DNA of 64,000 nucleotides from Clostridia bacterium (lineage in GTDB: Bacteria; Bacillota; Clostridia; Christensenellales; Borkfalkiaceae): positions 34,712 through 98,711 of the forward strand of contig JAFWXT010000069.1 of the NCBI GenBank assembly GCA_017522945.1, written 5' to 3'. Every line of letters starts with the position of its first letter. Within the stretch, counting starts at the first letter, position 1. This document shows positions 35,832 to 44,484 of the stretch, piece after piece. Under the pieces are notes generated by a model that did no database searches, was not told the DNA's origin, and saw only the letters and a program-made list of their open reading frames with translations. Position numbers and translations under genes: made by a program.

Positions 35832-36337
35832 TTTTGCCTCCTTAATATTTTTTGTATTTGTTTTTTTATTGTTTCCGCGTCAATACCATCTTTAACCCAA
35901 AGAGTTAAAATAGGAAGTCCCGCTTTTTCACATATTTCGTTAACTTTTTTATCGCGCTCGAGCCTATCCTTTCTAAAATGGGTATTATCGTTTATTTCGA
36001 CCAAAAATATAGGGCGGTAATTATAATCAAACACGCCAAAATCGGCATTTCTAAACAGTTCGTTTCTAAAATTGTTTCCGCCCTTTTTATCTATTACCGA
36101 AGCAAGATTGATTTGTGGCAAAACTAAAAACCTATCGCCAAGAATCGAGCATAAAAGATTGTAATATTTTATTTCGGTTTTGGTTAAAAGGCTATCTTTA
36201 ACAAAATAACTCGCCTGTTTTTTCTTGCCGTAAACCGCCTTTATAATTAAAAATATTATAGCGGTTATTAAAAAGAATACCAAAACCTTAAATATATCGC
36301 TTTTAAAAAAATTTTGTGATAATAAATTACAAAACAT
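35828..36337 (-). CDS. Membrane-anchored DUF2726 protein, nuclease-like fold
   Basis: The preferred start is the ATG ending at 36337, with AGGGAA seven bases upstream; an ATG five codons earlier (36352) lacks a site. The 169-residue product has one N-terminal transmembrane segment (FKVLVFFLITAIIFLIIKAVY) and a DUF2726 domain, recognisable from LLTKTEIKYYNLL, ADFGVFDYNYRPIFLVEIND and the following HFRKDRLERDKKVNEICEKAGLPILTLW. The domain resembles Vsr/PD-(D/E)XK nucleases, with D and E in the expected places but Asn in place of the Lys (EIN). Activity is therefore uncertain. It forms a two-gene unit with the lipoprotein. Confidence 0.85.
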   Translation of the reverse strand: MFCNLLSQNFFKSDIFKVLVFFLITAIIFLIIKAVYGKKKQASYFVKDSLLTKTEIKYYNLLCSILGDRFLVLPQINLASVIDKKGGNNFRNELFRNADFGVFDYNYRPIFLVEINDNTHFRKDRLERDKKVNEICEKAGLPILTLWVKDGIDAETIKKQIQKILRRQK

Positions 36338-36417
36338 TAAATTCCCTACCATGTTTGTATAACCATATTATAACATATAAAGCGCAATTTGTAAATATCA
36401 GTTTCAAAAAATTATAA

Positions 36418-36440
36418 AAGAACGCCTTGTGGGCGTTCTT
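36418..36440 (-). terminator. Terminator of the TIR-transmembrane-LRR gene
   Basis: AAGAACGCC and GGCGTTCTT form a perfect 9-base stem with a 5-base loop; on the minus strand it is followed by TTATAATTTTTT. It begins 12 bases after the stop codon. Confidence 0.8.
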
Positions 36441-36451
36441 AAAATTTTTTA

Positions 36452-39400
36452 TTATAATTTATACCACCAATGTGAAGGATAAACCGACGTAAAATAAGAA
36501 GCTGTGGTGTAGTTAGCCGTTACATCTTTTTTATTGCCACCTCTTCTTGCTTCATAATCATCCCTATCGTAAGTATGATACCAGGTTGTTGTATCTTCAA
36601 AATAGATATTTTCAAGATTGCTACAATTTTCAAACGCATACCACTCAATCGCATCAACCTTTGCAGGTATGGTAATGGTTTCAAGCGAAGTACAACCACG
36701 GAACGCACCACATAAAATTGTGGTTGTGTTTTCAGACAAGCTTACTGATTTTAAGGAAGTGCAGTAGCCAAACAAATAACGACCTACGTCGGTAACACCA
36801 TTTGGAATAACAACGTGATCAAGCGATGAACAGTAAATAAAAGCTTCTTCCTCAATAGTTGTAACACTATCCGGTATAGTTATATTTTTAAGAGCTTTAC
36901 AATTTCTAAAAGCACTTCTTTTAATAATTGTTACACCTTTGGGTATCACTATACTTTCAAGCGAAGCACAATCCTCAAACGCATTATTAGAAATAGTAGT
37001 TAGGCTGTTAGATAACGTTATAGATTTTAAGGAATTACAATTTAAAAACGCGTAACTACCAATTGAGGTTACACTATTTGGTATCACTATACTTTCAAGC
37101 GAAGTACAATCCTCAAACGCATTCTTAGAAATAGTAGTTACACCTTCTGGAATTACAATGCTTTTTAAATTCTTGCAATTTCTAAAAGTTTTCTCTTTAA
37201 TTTCAACCGTTCCTTCTGGAATAGAATATTCGGTTAGTCCTTTATATTTAACGTAATTACCGAAGTTAGCAGTGCTAATAAAAAGTTGTGGTAAAAATAT
37301 TGTAAAAAATAAAGTTAAAATAATAGCAACTGTAGCGCATACGCTACTTATAGTTATAATTTTAGTTTTTAGTTTTTGTTTTGCTTTTCTTTCAGTTTCT
37401 TCACGTATTCGCTTTTCTTCGGCTACTCTTTTTTTCTCGCGTTCCAACGCTTCTTTTTTTGCGCGATTTTCGGCTTCTATTCTTGCCTTTTCTTTCGCTT
37501 CTGCGTTAGCTTTATACTCGGCTTCTTTGCGCTTTCTTTCAATAGCTTGCGTTTGCCTTTTAACTATATCTAAGGCTGTTTTTCTGTCGCCTTCGCTTGC
37601 AAGAAGTAAATACTTTTGAAATTCGGGCAAAGAATTTAAAGCTATATCTGAATTTACTATATTTTCAGCGCTAATAGATTTTGTTTTTATTAAACAAATA
37701 TCCCAATAAATTTCGGGGTCTTGCTCGTTTTCTGTTGTAATTATCGATATAAGCTGTTCGGCAACTTCGAAATTCATACTTAAAAGAGCTTTGTTTGCGC
37801 TATTTAAAATTATCTTTTTATATTCGCTAATATCAGCGCTTGAATAGCTAAGTATTTTTTTAATAAGCCCGCAATAGCTCGGATTAAAATAGTCGTTTAG
37901 ATATTGAATACACTCTTTGATTTTTTGTTCGGGGTTTTTGCTATATTTTAAAAGCTCTTCAAATATTTCAAGCGCTTTTTGTTGATCCTTTTTATAAACA
38001 AGCTGTAATTTATAAAGTTTATCTAATGCGTCAACATTTCCGCCATCAACCGAAATTACGTTATTCAAACAAGCAATAACGTTTTCTTCTTGCTCACATG
38101 CGTGAACGTAACGCATATTATAATCGATATATCTATCAACTTCGTTTGCGTTTAAGGTTTTTAAAAGCAAGCAAAATGTTTTATAATTGTGCTTTTTAAT
38201 TGCCTTTTCAAATGCAAGATTTATTTGGCTCGTTCTACCTTCGTATTCAAATGGCAAAATAGTTTTTAGTAATGCTTCGGTTATATTATCTTCAAACTCT
38301 AAAGAGTAAAGCTTATTTAAAATATTTGCCGATTTTTCCTTTGCCGAGTTTAATATCGCTTTTTCAAGTAAGGCTAAATCCGCTTGGTTAACCGAAGTGG
38401 CAGGCGATTTTTTATATTTAATTTGTAGCGATTTATAAATTGCTTCGCCACTGTTTGGGCTTTCAATTAAAACTTCGTTTAAAAGCTTTTGCGCTTCGCT
38501 AAACATACTTTCGCCCAAATATGTATCAACAAGGCTTAACTTTTGCGCGTCATTTATACTCGTTTGTACGCTATTTGCGCCAAGCTCACGCGTTTGAATT
38601 TGGTTTACTTCAAGGCTTGTTGCCTTTTTAGATATTTCGCCACCCTTAATTTCAACGCGTTTTATCTTTTTGTTTTTGTTATAATCTTCAATTATGCCCT
38701 TAATGTGCCTTACTAAGGTTAGTGAAAAAGTTACGTCTTCGTAGTTTAAACATTGCTTTGAACTTAAAACCTTTGGAAGTTCGCCAACGTTTATATCTTT
38801 ATATACTACTACTAAGCTATTTTTGTGTTTTTCGGCCGATTCTATGCGCGATAAATATCTGCGCCATTCGTTTTTTATCCAAGGCGCGGTAAAATATTCC
38901 ACCTTTTCACCAAAAACAATCATTACCTTTGCGGTTTTGATTGCGTTGTAAATATACGGCTCGTACTGCTCGCTAATTTTATTTCTTAAACTAATTCTAC
39001 TAAAAAACACCTTTAAGCCTTCAGCTGTTAAAAGATTATATAAATCTTGTGCGTCAATGCTATCTTGCGTTCTTTCTATTCCGTTATCTCGGTCGCTATC
39101 CTTAAATGATATAAACACGTCGTATTCTGGCTCTTTACTTGCTTTTTCAAGCCATTCAAGGCGTACCTTTTCAATATATTCGGCTTGTTTTTTGTAACTT
39201 AATGCAACCTCGCTTGGGGCTATCGAAATTGCTTTTTTTACTTCGTTACTGCTAATAAATGAGTTTTCGGTTATGTTGTTGCAAGTAGGAACTCTTTTAT
39301 CTTCACTTAAATCGATAACGTACAAAATAGCGTTAAGTGAAAGGGCTTTTCCCCACAACGCTTCGTAGTCGTTATTGTTTTTTAGTAAAATTTCATCAAA

Positions 39401-39580
39401 AAGTTCGGTCGCCTTTTCAAAATCGCCCCTTCTTAATGCTTCCCATGCGTTCGCGCGTTCAACCGCGTGAATATCGTTAGCCAAATCGGCAACCCATGCG
39501 TTACCACAATAATTACATATATAATTATTCCCCTGCCTTACAAGTGGCTGTCCGCAGGTTTTACATAAAAATTGTTCCAT
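36452..39580 (-). CDS. Zinc ribbon, TPR, TIR, coiled-coil, transmembrane and BspA-type LRR protein
   Basis: The 1042-residue protein starts at an ATG with AGGAG. Domains in order: a zinc ribbon (C6, C9, C22, C25); a TPR-like unit (about 42-82); a TIR domain (about 152-296) with YDVFISFKDSD, FFSRISL and APWIKNEWRRYL, where E238 aligns with the catalytic glutamate of NAD-cleaving TIR domains; helical TPR-like repeats (345-675); a Lys/Glu/Arg-rich coiled coil (675-740); one transmembrane helix (741-768); and about ten LRR_5 repeats of the BspA type (IPNSVTSIGSYAFLNCNSL) to residue 1000. The strongly basic side before the helix puts the TIR part in the cytosol and the LRR part outside. Ligand and role are unknown; a sensor with TIR output is inferred. 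A soluble relative lies at 48420. Confidence 0.9.
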   Translation of the reverse strand: MEQFLCKTCGQPLVRQGNNYICNYCGNAWVADLANDIHAVERANAWEALRRGDFEKATELFDEILLKNNNDYEALWGKALSLNAILYVIDLSEDKRVPTCNNITENSFISSNEVKKAISIAPSEVALSYKKQAEYIEKVRLEWLEKASKEPEYDVFISFKDSDRDNGIERTQDSIDAQDLYNLLTAEGLKVFFSRISLRNKISEQYEPYIYNAIKTAKVMIVFGEKVEYFTAPWIKNEWRRYLSRIESAEKHKNSLVVVYKDINVGELPKVLSSKQCLNYEDVTFSLTLVRHIKGIIEDYNKNKKIKRVEIKGGEISKKATSLEVNQIQTRELGANSVQTSINDAQKLSLVDTYLGESMFSEAQKLLNEVLIESPNSGEAIYKSLQIKYKKSPATSVNQADLALLEKAILNSAKEKSANILNKLYSLEFEDNITEALLKTILPFEYEGRTSQINLAFEKAIKKHNYKTFCLLLKTLNANEVDRYIDYNMRYVHACEQEENVIACLNNVISVDGGNVDALDKLYKLQLVYKKDQQKALEIFEELLKYSKNPEQKIKECIQYLNDYFNPSYCGLIKKILSYSSADISEYKKIILNSANKALLSMNFEVAEQLISIITTENEQDPEIYWDICLIKTKSISAENIVNSDIALNSLPEFQKYLLLASEGDRKTALDIVKRQTQAIERKRKEAEYKANAEAKEKARIEAENRAKKEALEREKKRVAEEKRIREETERKAKQKLKTKIITISSVCATVAIILTLFFTIFLPQLFISTANFGNYVKYKGLTEYSIPEGTVEIKEKTFRNCKNLKSIVIPEGVTTISKNAFEDCTSLESIVIPNSVTSIGSYAFLNCNSLKSITLSNSLTTISNNAFEDCASLESIVIPKGVTIIKRSAFRNCKALKNITIPDSVTTIEEEAFIYCSSLDHVVIPNGVTDVGRYLFGYCTSLKSVSLSENTTTILCGAFRGCTSLETITIPAKVDAIEWYAFENCSNLENIYFEDTTTWYHTYDRDDYEARRGGNKKDVTANYTTASYFTSVYPSHWWYKL

Positions 39581-39806
39581 AACCTTTCTCCTAAGTAACG
39601 ATAGTTAAAAATTAGACGCGAATTTTACAACAGTTTTTCAACAAAATATCAATTTTGCTGTATGTGATATTATATCATAGCTTTCGCCTTTAATCAACAA
39701 TTTTTTTAAACCAATTTGCTTTTTAAAGGCTTTAAGCGCTAATTTGCTGTTCTATAACAAAAAAATCTTGCATAAATTATAGCACTGCATTAAAAAGGAG
39801 CGAATT

Positions 39807-40631
39807 ATGGCAAGCGATTTAGATTACGCAAAAATGATAGAAATTCCATTAAACACCTGTGAATATCAAACGAAAAAACGCAAAACACTATTTAAAAAGA
39901 AAAAATTTATTTCACTAATTAACAAAAAATTAAGCTTAAATAAAACGAAAAATTTAAAAGAAGAGGAAGCTTCTAATAACCTTTCTCAAACTGCTACCGA
40001 TAACGCGCAAACGAACAACCAAAAAGAAAATTGTTCGCTTACTACAAGCGAAGATAAAAAATTAGCAACAAAGAAAGCGCCTGAACAAACCCCAAATTTG
40101 CCGGCTATTTACGTTAGCAAAAAAGAAAAAATTAAAAACGCTATAATATCCGCCCAAGTGATTGCCGTTTTTGCGCTTGTTTCGGCTATTATTTTAACTA
40201 ACGTATTTTGGGAAAATAGTGGTATGAACACACTGTTTAAAAGTGTTTTTAGTAGCCAAAAGGTTATAAGCGATAACCGCGCACCAACCGATTTTTCTTT
40301 ATATCTTCCGGTTAAAAGTGAAGGTGTTACTTTAAATAACGGCGTTATTGAAATTGAAGGTGAATATTCTTTATATCCAGTTTGCGACGGCAAGGTTTCA
40401 AAGGTGCAAAAGGAAACGAACGGTAGTTACACGGTTACAATTTCTCATAGCGATAACTTTTTTAGCGTGATTGAAGGGGTTGATTTGGTTTATTTTTCGG
40501 TAGGCGAAGAAGTTTCGAGAAATCTCCCCATGGGTTATGCCAACAAATCGGCTAAGGTTTACCTTTACGAGCAAGATAAACTTCTTACCGATTACGCTAC
40601 GGTTGAAAATTCAATAGTATTTAACAAATGA
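39807..40631 (+). CDS. spoIVFA: SpoIVFA-like sporulation protein
   Basis: The 274-residue protein has a long charged N-terminal region (1-105), one transmembrane segment (about 113-133) and a C-terminal LytM/M23-like domain (about 160-265). The metal ligands of active M23 peptidases are absent, as in SpoIVFA. The assignment rests on this layout and on the SpoIVFB-type protease directly downstream with an ATGA overlap. In Bacillus, SpoIVFA holds SpoIVFB in the outer forespore membrane and keeps it inactive until the forespore signal arrives. The start has AAGGAG. Low sequence conservation makes the symbol tentative. Confidence 0.75.
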   Translation: MASDLDYAKMIEIPLNTCEYQTKKRKTLFKKKKFISLINKKLSLNKTKNLKEEEASNNLSQTATDNAQTNNQKENCSLTTSEDKKLATKKAPEQTPNLPAIYVSKKEKIKNAIISAQVIAVFALVSAIILTNVFWENSGMNTLFKSVFSSQKVISDNRAPTDFSLYLPVKSEGVTLNNGVIEIEGEYSLYPVCDGKVSKVQKETNGSYTVTISHSDNFFSVIEGVDLVYFSVGEEVSRNLPMGYANKSAKVYLYEQDKLLTDYATVENSIVFNK

Positions 40632-41458
40632 AAGTAACCGTACACCCACTTTTCTTCATCTTTGGCTTATACTTTGCTCTAACGGGCAAAGTATTTTTAT
40701 TTCTAACCTTTACCCTAACAGCGCTAATCCACGAACTAGGACACGCTTTTTGCGCCGAAAGATTGGGTTATAGAATGAATGAAATTTGCCTAATGCCTTA
40801 CGGAACAGTAGTTAACGGCGCTATAGAAGGACTTTCTTATAAAGATGAAATTAAAGTTGCCTTTTACGGCCCGCTTTTTAATCTTGGCGTGTGTGTTTTT
40901 TTTGTATGTCTTTGGTGGCTTATTCCCGAAAGCTATCCCTATCTTGATACAGTTGTTTTTTCTAACCTTTGCATATTTGCAATCAATCTTTTACCCGCCT
41001 ATCCTCTCGACGGTGGAAGAATTTTATCAGCAACTTTATCCCTTTATATTCCGCGTAAAAGAAGTTTACTAATCGTTAAAATTTTAGGTGTAGTTCTTGC
41101 GCTTTTACTACTTGCCCTTTTTGTTTATTCTTTAGTCATTGGCTCACTAAACATCTCTATTTTATTCTTCGCTCTTTTTATTTTGTTTGGAACTTTTACC
41201 AAGGCAAAAGAAAATTCATATATTAAAATTTTATACAATCAGGGGCATTTCGAACGGGGCATAATGGAAGAAAAACGCATAATAGTAAGTGCAGAAAGCA
41301 CCGTTAAAGAACTTATAGGTTATCTTCAAGGAAAACGCGCAATATTTTTAGTTACCGTAAACTTTGCAAATGGCACACAAAAGATACTTGATAAAAAACA
41401 AACCCAAAAGCTCTTAGCAACACCGTTAATTTACGAAAAAATTAAAAACGTTATTTAG
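40628..41458 (+). CDS. spoIVFB: SpoIVFB-like intramembrane metalloprotease (M50B)
   Basis: The 276-residue protein has an HELGH zinc motif (LIHELGHAFCAERLG, near residues 36-40) and a second motif LLPAYPLDGGRIL, both inside hydrophobic segments, as in site-2 proteases. Length and N-terminus (VTHPLF-like VHPLFFIFGLY) match SpoIVFB, and the last 70 residues look like a CBS-type or regulatory tail. The Bacillus enzyme cleaves pro-sigma-K in the mother cell. ATGA overlap with the SpoIVFA-like gene gives coupled translation. Together they are strong evidence that the organism sporulates or descends from sporulators. Confidence 0.9.
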   Translation: MKVTVHPLFFIFGLYFALTGKVFLFLTFTLTALIHELGHAFCAERLGYRMNEICLMPYGTVVNGAIEGLSYKDEIKVAFYGPLFNLGVCVFFVCLWWLIPESYPYLDTVVFSNLCIFAINLLPAYPLDGGRILSATLSLYIPRKRSLLIVKILGVVLALLLLALFVYSLVIGSLNISILFFALFILFGTFTKAKENSYIKILYNQGHFERGIMEEKRIIVSAESTVKELIGYLQGKRAIFLVTVNFANGTQKILDKKQTQKLLATPLIYEKIKNVI

Positions 41459-41516
41459 CCAAAATAGCTTTGTAGTCTTTTTAGCAAACCAAGCAAAAAA
41501 ATTAATCTTAAAAAAC

Positions 41517-41545
41517 TTTACTTTGCCTTTTTAAAGTGCTATAAT
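41517..41545 (+). promoter_or_regulatory. Candidate pyrR promoter
   Basis: TTTACT (41517-41522), 17-base spacer, TATAAT (41540-41545). It starts transcription near 41552, about 42 bases before the pyrR ATG, leaving no room for a PyrR-type attenuator. Confidence 0.6.
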
Positions 41546-41593
41546 AGTTTAGCGCTTATAGCAAAAAACAAAAAACGAGAGCAAGGCAAAAAT

Positions 41594-42130
41594 ATGAAAT
41601 TTAAAACTAACATTTTAGACGAAAAGGCGATAAAAAGAACTACTATTCGCCTTTCACACGAAATAATCGAAAGAAATAAGGGTGCGGAAAATTTAGCGCT
41701 TATTGGAATAAAAACGCGCGGTATTCCCTTTGCTCAAAGAATAGCAAACGGCATTTTAAGCGTAGAAGGCGTAAAAGTACCCGTTGGCAAGCTCGATATC
41801 ACCCTTTATCGCGACGATCTTTCTACCTTTAGCGTTTTACCAACAGTTAACGAAACCTTAGTGGATTTTGACGTTAATGGGAAAACGGTTATTTTATGTG
41901 ACGACGTTATTTTTACTGGTAGAACTGCGCGTGCTGCAATCGACGCTCTTTTAAAGCTTGGTAGGCCAAAAAGCATTCAACTTGCGATTATGGTTGATCG
42001 CGGACATCGCGAGTTACCTATTCGCCCCGATTTCGTGGGCAAAAACCTACCAACTTCGCTTGCTGAAGTTGTATGCGTAAAATTTACCGAAACCGACGGG
42101 GTTACCGCCGTTGATTTATACGAAAAATAA
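41594..42130 (+). CDS. pyrR: PyrR bifunctional pyrimidine regulator / uracil phosphoribosyltransferase
   Basis: The 178-residue protein has the PRPP loop [22 protein letters not shown] and the family's [20 protein letters not shown]. PyrR binds pyr mRNA with UMP to cause attenuation, and most members also convert uracil to UMP. No pyr biosynthetic operon follows: a strong terminator comes 13 bases after the stop and the next gene, pyrH, has its own promoter. It therefore acts in trans on loci outside the window, or mainly as a salvage enzyme. Confidence 0.94.
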   Translation: MKFKTNILDEKAIKRTTIRLSHEIIERNKGAENLALIGIKTRGIPFAQRIANGILSVEGVKVPVGKLDITLYRDDLSTFSVLPTVNETLVDFDVNGKTVILCDDVIFTGRTARAAIDALLKLGRPKSIQLAIMVDRGHRELPIRPDFVGKNLPTSLAEVVCVKFTETDGVTAVDLYEK

Positions 42131-42143
42131 TAGTTTATACCTT

Positions 42144-42174
42144 GCGTAGCGATAACCTATCGCTACGCTTTTTT
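42144..42174 (+). terminator. Rho-independent terminator after pyrR
   Basis: Perfect 11-base stem GCGTAGCGATA/TATCGCTACGC with a 3-base loop, followed by TTTTTT. Confidence 0.92.
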
Positions 42175-42338
42175 ATTAGCCTAAACTACGGTAGCATACT
42201 GCGCTTTAGTCGAGTTAGCATCTTACCTATTGTTCAAAAGCGCCATATTTTAAATGCTAAAATCAATTTAAAAAAGTCAAATAATTTACTTTTTATCAAA
42301 AAAAATCTACATTTGTGCAAAATTTTATAAATTATATA

Positions 42339-42367
42339 TTTACAAATTTATATTTATATAGTATAAT
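42339..42367 (+). promoter_or_regulatory. pyrH promoter
   Basis: TTTACA (42339-42344), 17-base spacer, TATAAT (42362-42367). The start would be near 42374, 34 bases before pyrH. It probably drives the run from pyrH to rseP. Confidence 0.75.
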
Positions 42368-42407
42368 ACTAAAGATAAAAACAAAAAATGGAGATGAATA
42401 ACCTTTT

Positions 42408-43115
42408 ATGCAAGCACAACCAAAAAGAATTTTGCTTAAAATAAGCGGTGAAGCCCTTTCAGCTGAAAAAGGCGTTGCTTATGATAAAAGCATTTTGTTA
42501 CAAGTTGCAAACCAAATAAAACAAGCGCGCGAACAAGGCGTTCAAGTTGCAATAGTTGTTGGCGGTGGCAATTTTTGGCGTGGCAGACAATATCTTGATA
42601 TTAACCGTAGCGCATCCGATTATATGGGTATGCTCGCTACTATAATGAATGCAGTTTGTATGCGCGAAACGTTAACTTCAATAGGTGTGCCAGCGCTCGT
42701 TCAAACTTCGATTACGGTTACACCGATTGCCGAACCTTTCGACCCTATTAAGGCAAACGAAGCTTTAAACGAAGGCAAGGTTGTTATCTTTGGCGGTGGT
42801 ACGGGATGCCCATACTTCTCAACCGACACAACGGCGTCGCTCCGTGCAGCAGAAATAAACGCCGACGCGCTATTCTTTGCTAAAAACGTGGACGGAATTT
42901 ACGACAAAGACCCAAAGGTTTATGCCGACGCTAAAAAGTATGAATGTTTAAGTTACGACCAGTTTATAGCCGAAAACTTAAAGGCAATGGATTCAACTGC
43001 CGTTATTATGTGTAAAGAAAACAACACTCCAGTTTACGTGTTTGCGCTACTTGAAGAAAATTCGATAGTAAACGCAATAAACGGCAACACAAAAGGCGGA
43101 AGCTGGATAAAATAG
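42408..43115 (+). CDS. pyrH: UMP kinase
   Basis: This 235-residue amino-acid-kinase-fold enzyme converts UMP to UDP with ATP. Motifs: LLKISGEALS at the N-terminus, VGGGNFWRGR, TDTTASLRAAEINADALFFAKNVDGIYDKDP and the C-terminal GGSWIK end. GGAGATG lies 11 bases before the ATG. It opens the conserved block pyrH-frr-uppS-cdsA-dxr-rseP seen in most Bacteria, where tsf and rpsB often precede it; here they do not. Confidence 0.97.
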   Translation: MQAQPKRILLKISGEALSAEKGVAYDKSILLQVANQIKQAREQGVQVAIVVGGGNFWRGRQYLDINRSASDYMGMLATIMNAVCMRETLTSIGVPALVQTSITVTPIAEPFDPIKANEALNEGKVVIFGGGTGCPYFSTDTTASLRAAEINADALFFAKNVDGIYDKDPKVYADAKKYECLSYDQFIAENLKAMDSTAVIMCKENNTPVYVFALLEENSIVNAINGNTKGGSWIK

Positions 43116-43215
43116 TTTCATAAGGGCTTTAAAGCATACACCACCTAAAACAACGGTTGTTTTTAAGCCAAAAATATTATAACCAAACAAAAACTTGATA
43201 TAAGGAGAAAAAATT

Positions 43216-43791
43216 ATGGCAGCAGATATGGAAAAAATTGAAATGATACTTATGGAAAACGAAGAAAGATTAGAAAAAACCTTAAGCGTTTTTAAATCTG
43301 AACTTTTAATGGTAAGAGTTGGCAGAGCTAATCCACACGTTTTAGATAAAGTAGTAGTTGACTTTTACGGCACACCTACCCCAATTAACCAAGTTGGTAA
43401 TATGTCGGTTGTTGACGGTCAATGTTTAGTTGTTGCACCTTGGGATAAATCACTTCTAAAAAACGTTGAAAAGGCTATTTTACAAGCAAACATAGGTATC
43501 ACTCCAACAAACGACGGTAACGTAATCCGTCTTGTATTCCCTGCTCTTACTGAAGAACGCAGAAAAGAACTTGTTAAACAAGTTAAAAAGATGACTGAAG
43601 AAGCAAAGGTTGCCGCACGTAATATCAGACGCGACACTCTTGACACACTTAAAAAACTTAAAAACGCAAAAGAAATTACTGAAGACGAAATGAACGATTT
43701 TAGTTCGACCGTTGAAGAAAGCGTTACCGATATTATCGCAAAAATCGACAAGGTTTCTGCAGAAAAAGAAAAGGACGTTATGACTGTTTAA
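43216..43791 (+). CDS. frr: Ribosome recycling factor
   Basis: The 191-residue protein matches RRF in length (about 185) and motifs: VGRANPHVLDKVVVDFYGTPTPINQVG, IRLVFPALTEERRKELVKQVKK and the lysine-rich long helices. It splits post-termination ribosomes together with EF-G. The start ATG has GGAG nine bases upstream. Its stop overlaps the uppS start by one base. Confidence 0.97.
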   Translation: MAADMEKIEMILMENEERLEKTLSVFKSELLMVRVGRANPHVLDKVVVDFYGTPTPINQVGNMSVVDGQCLVVAPWDKSLLKNVEKAILQANIGITPTNDGNVIRLVFPALTEERRKELVKQVKKMTEEAKVAARNIRRDTLDTLKKLKNAKEITEDEMNDFSSTVEESVTDIIAKIDKVSAEKEKDVMTV

Positions 43792-44483
43792 TGGATAAAC
43801 CTAAGCTTTCACCACCTATCCACGTAGGCGTTATTATGGACGGTAACGGTAGGTGGGCTGAAAAACACGGGCGAAACAGAAGCTACGGTCATAAAGCAGG
43901 GGCTAATCTAATTGAAAAAGTTAGCAAAATTATGTTCGCCAGTGGGGTTGAATACCTTTCGTTGTACGCTTTTTCTACTGAAAATTTTGCAAGACCGAAA
44001 GAAGAAGTTGATTATTTAATGAATCTATTAAAAACGGGTATAAAAAAATACGGCAAGGCTTGTTTTGATAACAAGATTAAACTTACCGTATCGGGTGATT
44101 TAAACGCTTTAAGCGAAGAACTTCAAAGCGTTATATCAACCTACGTTAAAAAGACTGAAATCTTTGAAAAGCCCGTTATGAATATTTGTTTAAATTACGG
44201 GGCGAGACAAGAATTATGTCACGCCTTTAACCATATAATAGAAAGTGGGATTTCAAGCGTAACCCCACAAGATATAGATAACGCGCTATACACAAAGCTT
44301 CCACCCTTAGATTTGATTATTCGCACGGGTGGAGAAAAACGGCTTTCAAACTTTATGCTGTGGCAAGCAGTTTATGCCGAACTTTATTTTACCGACGTTT
44401 TATGGCCGGATTTTACCGAGGAGGAATGCTTAAACGCGCTTGAATGGTTCTCGTCACGCAAGCGTAGATTTGGCAAAATTTAA
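43791..44483 (+). CDS. uppS: Undecaprenyl diphosphate synthase
   Basis: The 230-residue cis-prenyltransferase extends farnesyl diphosphate to the C55 lipid carrier of wall synthesis. Motifs: HVGVIMDGNGRWAEKHG (catalytic Asp of MDGNGRW), SLYAFSTENFARP, and the C-terminal DLIIRTGGEKRLSNFMLWQAVYAELYF with the conserved RTGGE and R.SNF. It overlaps frr by one base and cdsA starts one base after its stop, so translation is coupled throughout. Confidence 0.97.
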   Translation: MDKPKLSPPIHVGVIMDGNGRWAEKHGRNRSYGHKAGANLIEKVSKIMFASGVEYLSLYAFSTENFARPKEEVDYLMNLLKTGIKKYGKACFDNKIKLTVSGDLNALSEELQSVISTYVKKTEIFEKPVMNICLNYGARQELCHAFNHIIESGISSVTPQDIDNALYTKLPPLDLIIRTGGEKRLSNFMLWQAVYAELYFTDVLWPDFTEEECLNALEWFSSRKRRFGKI

Positions 44484-44484
44484 T

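Noticed and set aside
37272..37619. Hydrophobic open frame antisense to the TIR-LRR gene
   Set aside because: It is the reverse of the Lys/Glu-rich coiled coil and membrane segment; composition explains it fully.
31592..39580. A single defence island from ispE to the TIR gene
   Set aside because: ispE, the SPOCS protein and ferredoxin are ordinary housekeeping or sporulation genes with their own terminators; only the TIR gene and perhaps its neighbours remain candidates.
41459..41593. PyrR-dependent attenuator upstream of pyrR
   Set aside because: The leader after the promoter is only about 40 bases and shows no alternative stem-loops.
42191..42223. Further copy of the TGTCATACTGAGCG element after pyrR
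   Set aside because: Only a degenerate half-match (GCATACTGCGCTTTAGTCG) without the second arm; too weak to list.
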